The notes under the pieces are model-generated. The model was not told where the DNA came from. It searched no databases and worked only from the letters and a program-made list of their open reading frames with translations. A program made the position numbers and the translations under genes. Of a stretch of 64,000 nt of DNA, positions 8,080-15,486 are shown piece after piece (within the stretch, counting starts at the first letter, position 1; each line of letters opens with the position of its first letter). This DNA comes from Priestia aryabhattai (GTDB lineage Bacteria > Bacillota > Bacilli > Bacillales > Bacillaceae_H): positions 1-64,000 of the forward strand of contig NZ_JAMBOQ010000001.1 of NCBI RefSeq assembly GCF_023715685.1, in the 5' to 3' direction.

Positions 8080-9426
8080 TTACAATTCTTTCGCTTTTTC
8101 AAACTGGAATTGAGGAGGCTTACAAGTAAATAATTTTGTTAGATAAGTCAGGTAAATGAGACCGACTCCTGCCCAGATAAGACCTAATATGAGGGAGTCT
8201 GCACTTAGGTTAATCCATAGGACAACCACTGTTCCTCCTCCTATCCCCGGTAATACGAGGTAGTTTATAAATCCCCGTATTGTTTTATGTTGCTTCTCTC
8301 TTATTACATAATGTACAACTACACATACATTTACAAAAGTAAAGGCAATTAAGGCCCCAAAGTTAATTAGAGAAGTAGCCGTTAACAGATTAAAAAATAT
8401 TGCCGATAATGAAATAGCCCCTACAAATAGAACATTTAAAAAGGGTGTATTCCAACGAGGATGTATATAGCCAAAAAACCTTTTTGGCAGTACATTGTCA
8501 CGGCCCATTACATACAATAGTCGGGATACACTCGCATGTGACGATAGCCCGGAGGCTAGAGTTCCTGTTACAGTTCCTGCTAAAAAGAAAGCCTGAAATA
8601 ATTTCCCCCCTACATATAAAGCGATTTCTGGAGAAGTTGCTTCAAGATCGCTAAAGCGCGATATATCAGGAAAATAGGACTGTGTAAAATAGGAAGCCCC
8701 TATAAATAATATACCTCCTATAAGAGCTGTTAGGAATATCGCGCGCGGAATAGTGACTGTTGGATTAGCTGTTTCTTCGGCCAGTGTCGTTACTGCATCA
8801 AACCCTAAAAATGAAAAACAAAGAATCGTAGCTCCGGATATTAAACTTGATAGCTGCATACCTGGTTGAAAAAAAGGTTGAATAGAAAAAAATTTGCCTG
8901 TTCCTTCCCCACGAGATACTCCCGTGACAACTAAAATCACAAAAATAATGATAACCAATATTTGAAAGGTAACTAAGAAATTATTAAAGTTTGCGGTAGC
9001 ATTAACACTAAATAAATTTATAAGCGTCACTACACTTACAAACCCTACAATAAATAACCAAGATGGGATATTAGGGAAAAGTGCAGAAAGATATATCTTT
9101 GTTAAAACAGCGTTAATCATGGGTAAAAACAAATAGTCTAACAAGGATGACCATCCAACAAGAAAACCAAGGTTCGAATTGATGGTTTTCTGAGTATATG
9201 TATAAGCTGATCCTGCTACCGGATAAACTTTAACCATTTTTCCGTAACTTATGGCTGTGAAAAGCATAGCCACTAAGGCCAAAATATAAGCTGTTGGTAC
9301 ATGTCCATTTGTTTTTTCAGCTACAATGCCAAAGGTATCGAATACCACCATCGGTGTCATATATCCTACTCCTAGAAATACGATTGACCATAACTTTAAT
9401 GAACGTTTCAACTCTACCTGTTTCAC
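8080..9426 (-). CDS. APC-superfamily permease, PuuP/PlaP-like
   Basis: A 448-residue integral membrane protein with about 12 hydrophobic segments. The N-terminal signature GYMTPMVVFDTFGIVAE and the later GWSSLLDYLFLPMIN are like bacterial putrescine importers of the PuuP/PlaP group. The start is GTG at 9426 behind a GGGGGAA site. It heads towards the gab genes, and putrescine breakdown gives GABA, so import of putrescine or GABA is a reasonable guess. No puuA-D genes are in the window. The transporter class is firm; the substrate is inferred. Confidence 0.8.
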   Translation of the reverse strand: MKQVELKRSLKLWSIVFLGVGYMTPMVVFDTFGIVAEKTNGHVPTAYILALVAMLFTAISYGKMVKVYPVAGSAYTYTQKTINSNLGFLVGWSSLLDYLFLPMINAVLTKIYLSALFPNIPSWLFIVGFVSVVTLINLFSVNATANFNNFLVTFQILVIIIFVILVVTGVSRGEGTGKFFSIQPFFQPGMQLSSLISGATILCFSFLGFDAVTTLAEETANPTVTIPRAIFLTALIGGILFIGASYFTQSYFPDISRFSDLEATSPEIALYVGGKLFQAFFLAGTVTGTLASGLSSHASVSRLLYVMGRDNVLPKRFFGYIHPRWNTPFLNVLFVGAISLSAIFFNLLTATSLINFGALIAFTFVNVCVVVHYVIREKQHKTIRGFINYLVLPGIGGGTVVVLWINLSADSLILGLIWAGVGLIYLTYLTKLFTCKPPQFQFEKAKEL

Positions 9427-9841
9427 TTATCATTCCCCCTGCTAATAGAAAAAAATAGATAAGCCCATACATACGTTTTCTACTCACTCTAAATACGGAT
9501 GTTAATAGCTTAAGTAGATATTTTTTGTATAAAACGGGATACTTCTTCCTATTTTAAATTTTCTGACTCATTTAAGAATAATGCAATTTTTATACCAAGT
9601 TGCAAGAGCTTTATCTACAAGATAATTTCATGCCTAATTTACTGATTATCTGCATATACCTTTCGGGGTCTTACCCATATTTGCATAACTTATGCTTTAT
9701 TACATAATTATTGATAACTTTTATGTAAAGAGTTTATTTATTGACATAAAAAAGAGCAGTCCTCTCAGGAGCTGCTGTTTTCACTTTAATATAGTGGTAT
9801 ATAAGCATTAATTTCTCTCTCTTAAAGACATAATTAAATCT
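9427..9841. other. Intergenic region with GNAT-fragment terminator
   Basis: This 415-bp stretch holds the upstream region of the permease gene. It has an imperfect hairpin at 9755-9776 whose minus-strand copy is followed by CTTTTTTATG, which would terminate the broken acetyltransferase gene. No other gene is evident. TTGCAT at about 9685 lacks a matching -24 element. Confidence 0.5.
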
Positions 9842-10204
9842 TCAAACTAGACATTCTACTTGCAAAGATCCAGCTCCCTTGTTTGTTATCCATTCATATA
9901 AGGAATCAAGAAGAGCATTTTTTATATATTGATCTGAAAAAACACTACATGATTCAGTAACTAGTCCTTGTAAATACACGTTTTTCTTATTCCTACACCA
10001 GTTAACGCTTGCCAAAGCTACAATGTGTGTATCATGATAGAGGGCAAAAAATTGATAACCTTGTTTTTGTTTAGTACCTATAAAATCTAAACATGTGTCT
10101 AATGTTATATCCTTATAGATATGATTTAAAAATGGGAATGACTGCAAGAATTGATGAGAAACATATAACTCTACAAAATTTTCTACTGGCACTTTCATAG
10201 TCAT
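9842..10204 (-). pseudogene. GNAT acetyltransferase, cut short by an in-frame TGA
   Basis: The open frame gives 120 residues that follow the GNAT fold: FFALYHDTHIVALASVNW (strands 2-3), VYLQGLVTE (strand 4), then the helix and strand ending SLQVECLV. It stops at TGA just where family members continue into the last helix and strand. Reading on in the same frame gives RFNYVFKREKLMLIYHYIKV, which looks like the missing C-terminal part (FY.REGF..TSYHYVK in relatives). A single nonsense change, probably TGG to TGA, therefore explains the truncation. Whether the short protein is stable is unknown. Confidence 0.65.
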
Positions 10205-10670
10205 AGTCTTTTCGTCTCCTTGTCTTCAAAATTGAATTAAATAAACAATCAATCAATTTTATTTTCATATTACCTCCTTTAAATTTCAGGTTAGTTGCTT
10301 TATTTAACTTGCAATATTTATGCCAACTTATAATGTACTGGCAATATGTCAGATTGAATGATTACAGAATTTCCACGTACTACAATCTTCATCCTCAGAA
10401 TCACTACTAAATAAATTGGATTTTTATTAATGACAGAGATAAAAGATAAAAAAATATTCTAGTAAACTTTATATTTTCTACCAATATAAGTAAAATAGCT
10501 TATCTTAGACGCTATAAAGGAGAGTTTGAGTGTTTTTTGCATACTCTTATTCATTTCGGAAGGGCTATGTCTACTACAGCACATTGAAATGGAATCAAGT
10601 GTTTACATACCTGTAATTGGGGGACTTACCCTATAAGAACATTACTACTTAATCGGAAGGAGAATAAAAA
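10205..10670. other. Intergenic region, no gene seen
   Basis: AT-rich DNA between the acetyltransferase fragment and the DUF3243 gene. A weak sigma-B-like pair (GTTTAC, 13 bp, GGGGAC) lies near 10602-10626 ahead of the DUF3243 gene, but its -10 box matches poorly. Nothing else stands out. Confidence 0.4.
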
Positions 10671-10988
10671 ATGAACAGTAATACTGAAACCGTTGAAAAC
10701 AAAGTAGAGGATAAACTAAATGAGATGAGTCAAGAGAAGAAAGACAACATTCTTTCTAGTTTTAATGAATTTAAAATGGACTTAGGAGATAAAGTCACAA
10801 AAGGTGAAAAATTAGGATTAAATGATAACCAATTAACTTTGGCAGCTAAAAAAACAGCTGATTATCTCGCCAAACATGAGGAGCCACAAAACGAAGAGCA
10901 ATACTTGTTACATGAGTTGTGGAAAGCTGAAAACGAGGAAGAACAGCATCATCTTGCACATATGCTTGTTAAATTCATTAAAAAATAA
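10671..10988 (+). CDS. DUF3243 family protein (YmfJ-like)
   Basis: A 105-residue hydrophilic, charged cytoplasmic protein. The C-terminal two thirds (GEKLGLNDNQLTLAAKKTADYL ... LLHELWKAENEEEQHHLAHMLVKFI) has the spacing of DUF3243 as in YmfJ of B. subtilis. The N-terminal 30 residues are extra. ATG is preceded by GGAAGGAG. A strong terminator follows at 11058. Function is unknown in the family; the stress and spore genes around it hint at that setting. Confidence 0.75.
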   Translation: MNSNTETVENKVEDKLNEMSQEKKDNILSSFNEFKMDLGDKVTKGEKLGLNDNQLTLAAKKTADYLAKHEEPQNEEQYLLHELWKAENEEEQHHLAHMLVKFIKK

Positions 10989-11057
10989 TCTATATCACTT
11001 ACAACCTTCTAAAAATATATAATTCGTCCATGGGGTGTATATTTATATTATCTTGCA

Positions 11058-11084
11058 AAGAAGAATGACTAAGTCATTCTTCTT
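11058..11084 (+). terminator. Terminator of the DUF3243 gene
   Basis: A 13-bp perfect stem (AAGAAGAATGACT with its complement) is followed by TTTT, about 70 bp after the stop codon. Confidence 0.8.
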
Positions 11085-11205
11085 TTTTCATCTATCTCTA
11101 TTATAGAAGACGATTTTAGTGACTCTTAATGAGAGGTATCTTTTTGATCCCTTAGAAGATATTAAGTTTATAAAATGGATGAATGAAAGTGAGTTGAAGT
11201 AGAAA

Positions 11206-11475
11206 ATGGGTATTTCTAAATTTAACAAGGCTATTGTAATTGAAGGTGACTCAATTACGAAGCGAATAGACAGTCTATATAAATTAGTTCATGAATATAT
11301 GGAGGAAAAGGAGCTAAAGGATCGTGTATTAATTACGCTCACTCAAATTGCTTTTTGCCATTATCTATTAGGGATTCAAGTAGATGAAAATTGTCGTCTT
11401 GCTTCATTGATTTCAATTGTTAATGAACATTATGATGTAGAATATAGACTTAGTGACTTACACATACATTTTTAA
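11206..11475 (+). CDS. Hypothetical helical protein
   Basis: 89 residues, not recognised: a mostly helical soluble protein ending HIHF with no membrane segment. The ATG at 11206 has no clear ribosome site. Just upstream, in the same frame and separated by a single TAG, lies a stretch encoding LNERYLFDPLEDIKFIKWMN, so the ORF may be the 3' part of a longer gene broken by a stop. Confidence that the 89-residue form is expressed is modest. Confidence 0.45.
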   Translation: MGISKFNKAIVIEGDSITKRIDSLYKLVHEYMEEKELKDRVLITLTQIAFCHYLLGIQVDENCRLASLISIVNEHYDVEYRLSDLHIHF

Positions 11476-11558
11476 TGTTTTCTAAAATCAAAGATTGAGA
11501 AGACATTAAAAGCGTATATCTTTAGTGATTGGCAAATCCTCTTTTATTCATGGAAAAA

Positions 11559-11582
11559 GGAAGAATAGAGATCCATTCTTCC
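11559..11582 (-). terminator. Terminator of the SASP gene
   Basis: On the minus strand GGAAGAAT pairs with ATTCTTCC across an 8-nt loop and is followed by TTTTTCC, 25 bp beyond the SASP stop codon. Confidence 0.8.
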
Positions 11583-11606
11583 CTCAGCCATCATTATAAA
11601 ATTGGA

Positions 11607-11816
11607 TTAGAAACGTCCGCCGCCAAGTTGTTGCTCAGCCATTTGTACAAGACGTTTTGTGATTTCGCCACCTACTGATCCGTTTGCACGTGCAGTTGTG
11701 TCAGCACCAAGGTTTACACCAAATTCGCTAGCGATTTCATATTTCATTTGATCGATTGCTTGTTCAGCACCGTATACTAATAATTCGTTGTTGTTGCTGC
11801 TTTTGTTGTTTGCCAT
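11607..11816 (-). CDS. Small acid-soluble spore protein, alpha/beta type
   Basis: A 69-residue SASP that coats and protects DNA in the dormant spore and is later digested as an amino-acid store. It has the GPR protease site region [12 protein letters not shown] and the conserved DNA-binding segment [24 protein letters not shown]. Length and composition match the B. megaterium alpha/beta SASP set. The ATG follows a full AAGGAGGTG site. A sigma-G promoter is expected but I could not fix a convincing one. Which paralogue it is cannot be decided. Confidence 0.95.
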   Translation of the reverse strand: MANNKSSNNNELLVYGAEQAIDQMKYEIASEFGVNLGADTTARANGSVGGEITKRLVQMAEQQLGGGRF

Positions 11817-12139
11817 GTTGTGTCACCTCCTTGTTTCTTTTAAGTTTCCTATTGTAGAAAAGGTGTATACATGGTAAATGATGGATGTATAGTTTCTTAA
11901 CCCATAACCATAATAAAAGGAAGAAACAAATTACGCTGTAAAAAGTGGAATTACATGTTTCATTTCCTTGTTATCATGTGTAGGAAAAGGGATGACAGTT
12001 AAAGCTGTCATCCCTTTTCTTGTTTAGAGTCCTATTTTTAAATGAAAATAAGATATGCCCATATGAATAACGAAGAAGATGTCTAGTTGAGCAAACAAGG
12101 TTATACAATGTAGAGGGCTAATATTGTATTCTTAATCAA

Positions 12140-12186
12140 CTGTATAATATATTTTAGTCATATTAAGACCAAAATATATTATACAG
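12140..12186. repeat. 47-bp near-perfect inverted repeat
   Basis: Arms CTGTATAATATATTTT and AAAATATATTATACAG are perfectly complementary. Inside them GTC and GAC also pair, with one mismatch between, around an ATATTAA loop. It is AT-rich with no T-run, so it is not a standard terminator. It may be an operator or the scar of an element. Confidence 0.7.
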
Positions 12187-12247
12187 ATACATTAACTATG
12201 TTATAATAGTGATGGGAATAATACGTGAATTATCTAATGTATTCAAT

Positions 12248-12350
12248 GTAGCAAAAAGCCACTTGTTTTAAACAAGTGGCTTTTTATAGTGTCTATGTGT
12301 TGAGTAAGAATGGTGCAGAAGTTACAATAATGAAAATTGAAACACGATAT
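12248..12350 (+). repeat. Dispersed terminator repeat, copy 1
   Basis: It begins GTAGCAAAAAGCCACTTG. The hairpin AAGCCACTTGTTT/AAACAAGTGGCTT is followed by TTTTTATAGTG and a tail (CTATGTGTTG, then GCAGAAGTTA) that is also found in the copy at 14667. Shorter copies lie at 16549 and 23230. Confidence 0.75.
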
Positions 12351-12430
12351 CTGCATCTTCTTCTATTGTCAACTTAATAAAAATGCGTAACTCCAGAAAA
12401 GAAATAAAGCCCAGTTATTTTCTTCAACCT

Positions 12431-12601
12431 TTATTCATTTTCTTTAGAATCTTCCTGGTAATGCTCATTTAAGTATGGGTTCTCTGTCGTGGCAAAATTA
12501 ACAGATTGAAGGCTAGTTTCAGGATCCATTCCATAATAGCCTTTCAGTTCCGCATTTTCTAGCTCGCCACTTCTAAATTGTGGTTCTCTTTTTTCTTTCA
12601 T
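12431..12601 (-). CDS. Small acidic hypothetical protein (56 aa)
   Basis: An ATG at 12601 behind AAAGAGGTG opens a 56-residue frame (MKEKREPQFRSGELENAELK at the N-terminus, then GYYGMDPETSLQSVNFATTE) ending in TAA at 12431. It is acidic and hydrophilic with no membrane segment. I do not recognise the family. The strong ribosome site and non-random composition support a real gene. It sits among spore and stress genes. Confidence 0.65.
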   Translation of the reverse strand: MKEKREPQFRSGELENAELKGYYGMDPETSLQSVNFATTENPYLNEHYQEDSKENE

Positions 12602-12938
12602 GTTACACCTCTTTTTTCTTATTTTTCTCTATTTAAGAAGCAATTATTCGGTCATTAATTAGGTATACAAAGGAAAAGAATATACCTTGAAAATAAATCA
12701 TAAAAGCAAATCCAATAAATTTGCTTTATGTGCTCACTTCAACGGCTAGATAGAATGTGTTATTCCTAATGAAATAATTACTAATTAATGATTTATCTTG
12801 TTTTTGAAAGACATAGCTCTAGTTATAGGTTATAAAGCAGGATTTTGGTTTTATATATCAACCTTGTATTAATATAACATTCAATTTCAAATTGGATTTT
12901 ATGTAAAAAGTACTCTCCCATTAATGGGAGAGTACTTT
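12602..12938. other. Intergenic region, no gene seen
   Basis: AT-rich stretch between the 56-aa gene and the coat-protein pair. Apart from the terminator starting at 12905 I see nothing in it. Confidence 0.5.
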
Positions 12939-12940
12939 TT
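12905..12940 (-). terminator. Terminator of the coat-F-like pair
   Basis: A perfect 36-bp palindrome (AAAAAGTACTCTCCCATT and its complement) overlaps the stop codon at 12939. It ends in T-runs on both strands, so it could work both ways. Confidence 0.85.
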
Positions 12941-13229
12941 AACCTTTTGCTAAATCTAATGCTTTATCTGCCTTTTTCAAATCGTGGTTTACTTGTTCTT
13001 CAACATCATAGGCATGGTACATTTCATTATCAATCATATATTGAGCAATTTTCCCATGAAGTTCAATAGTCTCATCTAATTGCTTTTTCAATACCTTGCG
13101 CACTTCTGGTGTTGCAGTTTCCGTAAGCGCTACTGCATATGTTCGTACACCATTTTTAGTTGATAATAATAAATCAGTTGCGATAGCAAGGTCGTCTAAT
13201 GTTTTAGTAAGCGTACTTTTAGTAGCCAT
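12939..13229 (-). CDS. Coat F-type spore protein
   Basis: A 96-residue helical protein of the CotF-like family (compare B. subtilis YraF/YraG and CotF): a helical core ATDLLLSTKNGVRTYAVALT, then a second helix rich in charged residues and the tail MYHAYDVEEQVNHDLKKA. Such proteins belong to the spore coat or forespore. It starts 17 bp after a shorter relative, so the two form an operon. ATG follows a GAGGAAT site. Family assignment is by overall pattern. Confidence 0.7.
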   Translation of the reverse strand: MATKSTLTKTLDDLAIATDLLLSTKNGVRTYAVALTETATPEVRKVLKKQLDETIELHGKIAQYMIDNEMYHAYDVEEQVNHDLKKADKALDLAKG

Positions 13230-13246
13230 TCTTCGATTCCTCCTAT

Positions 13247-13444
13247 TTATTGAGCTTTCTTTAAGATTTTTTGTAATTCATCAATCGCTTTAGTAGACGT
13301 TTGTACGTCTTCTTCAAGAATCTTTTTTAATTTTTCATCCTCTACCAGCTCCAACATCGCTGTACCTTTTGTTACACACGATGTTTTAAGCGTTAAGATT
13401 TCATGAACTTCTAGCGTCTCGTGCATAGCTAATTTTTTTGTCAT
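13247..13444 (-). CDS. Coat F-like small protein
   Basis: 65 residues: ALHETL/HEIL-type helix, TSCVTKGTAMLELVEDEKLK, then DVQTSTKAIDELQKIL. This resembles the shorter partner proteins that precede CotF-like genes in Bacillus. ATG follows GGAGGAAT. It probably works with, and is co-transcribed with, the 96-residue gene 17 bp downstream. Function in the coat is inferred from the family. Confidence 0.65.
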   Translation of the reverse strand: MTKKLAMHETLEVHEILTLKTSCVTKGTAMLELVEDEKLKKILEEDVQTSTKAIDELQKILKKAQ

Positions 13445-13529
13445 GTCTCAATTCCTCCGTGTCATCGTATTTTTTTGAAGACCCTATGTGTATAAATCAG
13501 TACCTGAACAAGTTATTTTTGTAGAGGTT

Positions 13530-13739
13530 TTAATTGTTAGAATTTTTATTGCTAGCTTTTCCGCCTTTTTCACCAATTTCTCGAAAAAACTCTTTGTTAT
13601 GATTCTTAGATGTAGCTTTTCCACCCTTTTCTCCAATCTCTTGGAAAAATTCCTTGTCATGATTTTTCGAAGTAGTTTCTCCACCTTTTCGTCCAGCTTC
13701 CTCTCTACTCATTTTTTCATTTTGTTTATTCTTTGCCAT
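13530..13739 (-). CDS. KGG-repeat stress protein (GsiB/con-10 type)
   Basis: 69 hydrophilic residues built from three copies of an about 20-residue repeat centred on GRKGGE/GEKGGK (KNHDKEFFQEIGEKGGKA). This is the stress-induced bacterial acidophilic repeat of GsiB and related desiccation-type proteins, likely intrinsically disordered. It is preceded by a good AAGGAGGAA site and a textbook sigma-B promoter (13779-13803). A shorter paralogue is at 38771-38920. The repeats make another frame look open too (13484-13684), but that frame has no ribosome site. Confidence 0.9.
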   Translation of the reverse strand: MAKNKQNEKMSREEAGRKGGETTSKNHDKEFFQEIGEKGGKATSKNHNKEFFREIGEKGGKASNKNSNN

Positions 13740-13778
13740 GCTTGATTCCTCCTTAAATTTTTTTAACTTGTGAATTAT

Positions 13779-13803
13779 ATTCCCAGCTCATTTTCATTTA
13801 AAC
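13779..13803 (-). promoter_or_regulatory. Sigma-B promoter of the KGG gene
   Basis: On the minus strand GTTTAA, 13 bp, GGGAAT. The consensus is GTTTAA-N12-14-GGGTAT, so the -35 is perfect and the -10 has one mismatch. It lies about 40 bp upstream of the start codon. Confidence 0.85.
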
Positions 13804-13826
13804 ACCAATTAATTAATTTTTTGAAC

Positions 13827-13851
13827 GTTTCAGAAAAAGGAATCGTGGTAT
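13827..13851 (+). promoter_or_regulatory. Sigma-B promoter of the YflT-like gene
   Basis: GTTTCA, 13 bp, TGGTAT on the plus strand, about 65 bp upstream of the start codon at 13916. It is divergent from, and only 23 bp away from, the sigma-B promoter of the KGG gene. Confidence 0.8.
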
Positions 13852-13915
13852 TAAAAATAACATAAATGAATCGATTCATATAAAGCATTCTCTATAATAA
13901 AAGGAGGAACTACCC

Positions 13916-14491
13916 ATGACAAAGAACGTGATAGGCGCGTATGAAAATGAAGAAGCTGTTATCACAGCTATTCAAAATTTAAAAACACAAGGATTTCAAG
14001 AGGAGGACCTTTCTTTAGTAACAAGTAAAGACATAGACGAAGAGGATTATTTAGAAGTAGAAAGCAAAGAAGGAATTGATGTAAAAAAGGTTGAAACAAC
14101 GAAACAGAGCGGTCAAGAGGAATCGATTATGGATAAGATTAAACATGTGTTTTCCCCAGAGCAGCATAAAGGTAATCATAGAGATAAAGAAAAAGTAGAA
14201 AGACGTTTAATTAACTTAGGCGTTCCTGTTACCCAAGCCGAGCCTTATGCAGATGACCTGCAAGAAGGAAAAGTGTTATTGTTAGTAAGAGCTAATAGCG
14301 ACAGAAAAACAAATTCTTTCTTAGAAAAGAGGGAGAACTCTCCTTTCGAGAAAGGTGACTCCATTTATGAGAAATCATTATATGGAGAACATCGTGAACA
14401 TGAACAAAATGTACCAACAAGTGCAGAAGATCGTAACGAGCTAAAAGAAGAACAATTGCATGTAGGAACAGAAAGAGAAAGAGGATTTTAA
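13916..14491 (+). CDS. General stress protein 17M-like (YflT domain)
   Basis: 191 residues. The N-terminal domain (VIGAYENEEAVITAIQNLKTQGF ... DLSLVTSK, about 1-45) and the segment VERRLINLGVPVTQAEPYADDLQEGKVLLLV (about 100-130) define the YflT/general stress protein 17M family. The C-terminal tail is charged and probably disordered. Family members are sigma-B regulon proteins of unknown biochemistry, which agrees with the sigma-B promoter seen upstream. ATG follows AAAGGAGGAA. Confidence 0.88.
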   Translation: MTKNVIGAYENEEAVITAIQNLKTQGFQEEDLSLVTSKDIDEEDYLEVESKEGIDVKKVETTKQSGQEESIMDKIKHVFSPEQHKGNHRDKEKVERRLINLGVPVTQAEPYADDLQEGKVLLLVRANSDRKTNSFLEKRENSPFEKGDSIYEKSLYGEHREHEQNVPTSAEDRNELKEEQLHVGTERERGF

Positions 14492-14666
14492 AAACTGAGG
14501 TAAGCTTATCTTGGCGTATTATTAAGCGTTAAATCAACGGGTTCTGAACAAAAAAGTATAAAATTACAGTTTTTGAGCAAATTAAACGTATAGGAACCCC
14601 AATTCTTTATATACCCTTAAGTATGTGTTTTTAGAAAAGCTACTCAAATGAGTAGCTTTTTTCTTT

Positions 14667-14760
14667 GTAACAAAAGCCACTTGTTTAGCACAAGTAACTT
14701 TTTATAGTGGCTATGTGTTGGCGGGAGTATTACAGAAGTTAGAAACAGAATTTTGACTTT
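14667..14760 (+). repeat. Dispersed terminator repeat, copy 2
   Basis: It begins GTAACAAAAGCCACTTGTTT and shares the tail TTTTTATAGTG-G-CTATGTGTTG and then ACAGAAGTTA with copy 1 at 12248. The right arm has two changes (CAAGTAACTT instead of CAAGTGGCTT), which weakens the hairpin. Confidence 0.7.
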
Positions 14761-14797
14761 TTGCTCATCAAATTCTATAATTAAACCGATTGGTCTT
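14753..14797 (+). promoter_or_regulatory. qdoR promoter and putative QdoR operator
   Basis: TTGACT (14753-14758), 17 bp, TATAAT (14776-14781) is a near-perfect sigma-A promoter. Immediately downstream, 14783-14797 reads AAACCGATTGGTCTT, a box like the LmrA/QdoR sites (GACC/GGTC palindromes). Autorepression by QdoR is therefore likely. Confidence 0.75.
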
Positions 14798-14820
14798 CAT
14801 AATCATTAGGAGGAAATGAA

Positions 14821-15396
14821 ATGAACAGTAAAGGTGAGACGAAAGAAAGAATTATTAAAACCGCAGCACACCTCTTTCAACTTCAAGGATATCATGCTAC
14901 AGGTCTAAATCAAATTATCAAGGAAAGTAAAGCCCCTAGAGGATCTGTTTATTATCACTTTCCAAATGGTAAAGAAGAATTGGCTATTGAAGCAGTAAAA
15001 TATACAGGTAGATTTGTTGAAGAACAAATTAAAGATAGTATGGCTCAAGTCTTGGATCCTGCTGAAGCTATTCAGCATTTTATTGAAATAACGTCCAAAC
15101 AGTTTAATGATCCAGAAAGCGTTGAAGGAATACCTGTAGGATTATTAGCAAGTGAAACAGCCTTAATAAGCGAACCTTTACGATGTACATGTGTTAACGT
15201 TTTTAAGAGTTGGTCAGATGTGTTTGCGAAAAAATTAATTCAACATGGGTTTAAACATGAAGAAGCAGAACAGCTTGGAATGACTATAAACTCAATGATT
15301 GAAGGTGGTATTATGTTTTCGCTTGCCCACAAAGATAAACAGCCACTTTTACTTATTTCTCAACAAATACCATTAATTTTAACTAAAAAAGGATAG
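14821..15396 (+). CDS. qdoR: TetR-family repressor, LmrA/QdoR (YxaF) type
   Basis: 191 residues. The N-terminal TetR helix-turn-helix (about 10-55) contains TGLNQIIKESKAPRGSVYYHFPNGKEEL, the form typical of the LmrA/YxaF group. The rest is the helical ligand domain. In B. subtilis the homologue represses the flavonoid-responsive gene qdoI, and here the next gene is exactly that, 90 bp downstream with palindromic boxes between. ATG follows AGGAGGAAA. Flavonoid (quercetin) induction is inferred from that parallel. Confidence 0.85.
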   Translation: MNSKGETKERIIKTAAHLFQLQGYHATGLNQIIKESKAPRGSVYYHFPNGKEELAIEAVKYTGRFVEEQIKDSMAQVLDPAEAIQHFIEITSKQFNDPESVEGIPVGLLASETALISEPLRCTCVNVFKSWSDVFAKKLIQHGFKHEEAEQLGMTINSMIEGGIMFSLAHKDKQPLLLISQQIPLILTKKG

Positions 15397-15430
15397 TATT
15401 TTGCTATCTTTTCGTTTATATTAAATTAAG

Positions 15431-15468
15431 TAGACTGACCAGTCCAGTTTATATGTAGATTGGTCTAC
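15431..15468 (+). promoter_or_regulatory. Two putative QdoR boxes upstream of qdoI
   Basis: Box 1 (15431-15446) reads TAGACTGACCAGTCCA with GACTG/CAGTC arms. Box 2 (15455-15468) reads GTAGATTGGTCTAC, a near-palindrome. Paired boxes are what is known for LmrA/QdoR control. They lie between the qdoR stop and the qdoI ribosome site. Confidence 0.7.
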
Positions 15469-15486
15469 TACTAAGGAGGAAATAAC

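Larger units (their letters stand above)
11817..12430. other. Intergenic region with two large inverted repeats
   Basis: No gene is evident. It contains a free-standing strong hairpin at 11984-12019 (14-bp stem AAAAGGGATGACAG, ending CCCTTTTCTTG), a near-perfect 47-bp inverted repeat at 12140-12186, and one copy of the dispersed terminator repeat at 12248. The first hairpin can act in either direction and has no obvious gene to serve. Confidence 0.55.
14492..14820. other. Intergenic region with terminator and repeat
   Basis: It contains a terminator at 14635-14660 (12-bp stem AAAAGCTACTCA followed by TTTTTTC), copy 2 of the dispersed terminator repeat, and the qdoR promoter/operator. No small gene is evident. 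Confidence 0.6.

Noticed and set aside
8294..8310. TTATGTAATA-like dif right arm inside the permease gene
   Set aside because: No left arm or ATACAG box and inside coding sequence; chance match.
9676..9700. Possible sigma-54 promoter upstream of the PuuP-like permease
   Set aside because: TTGCAT-like -12 is present but the -24 lacks the essential GG.
9720..9732. TTATGTAAAGA dif-like right arm
   Set aside because: The left side does not match (no TTCC or AA at the right spacing) and there is no distal box.
13484..13684. Minus-strand frame overlapping the KGG gene
   Set aside because: Its open reading comes from the repeats of the real gene in another frame; no ribosome site.
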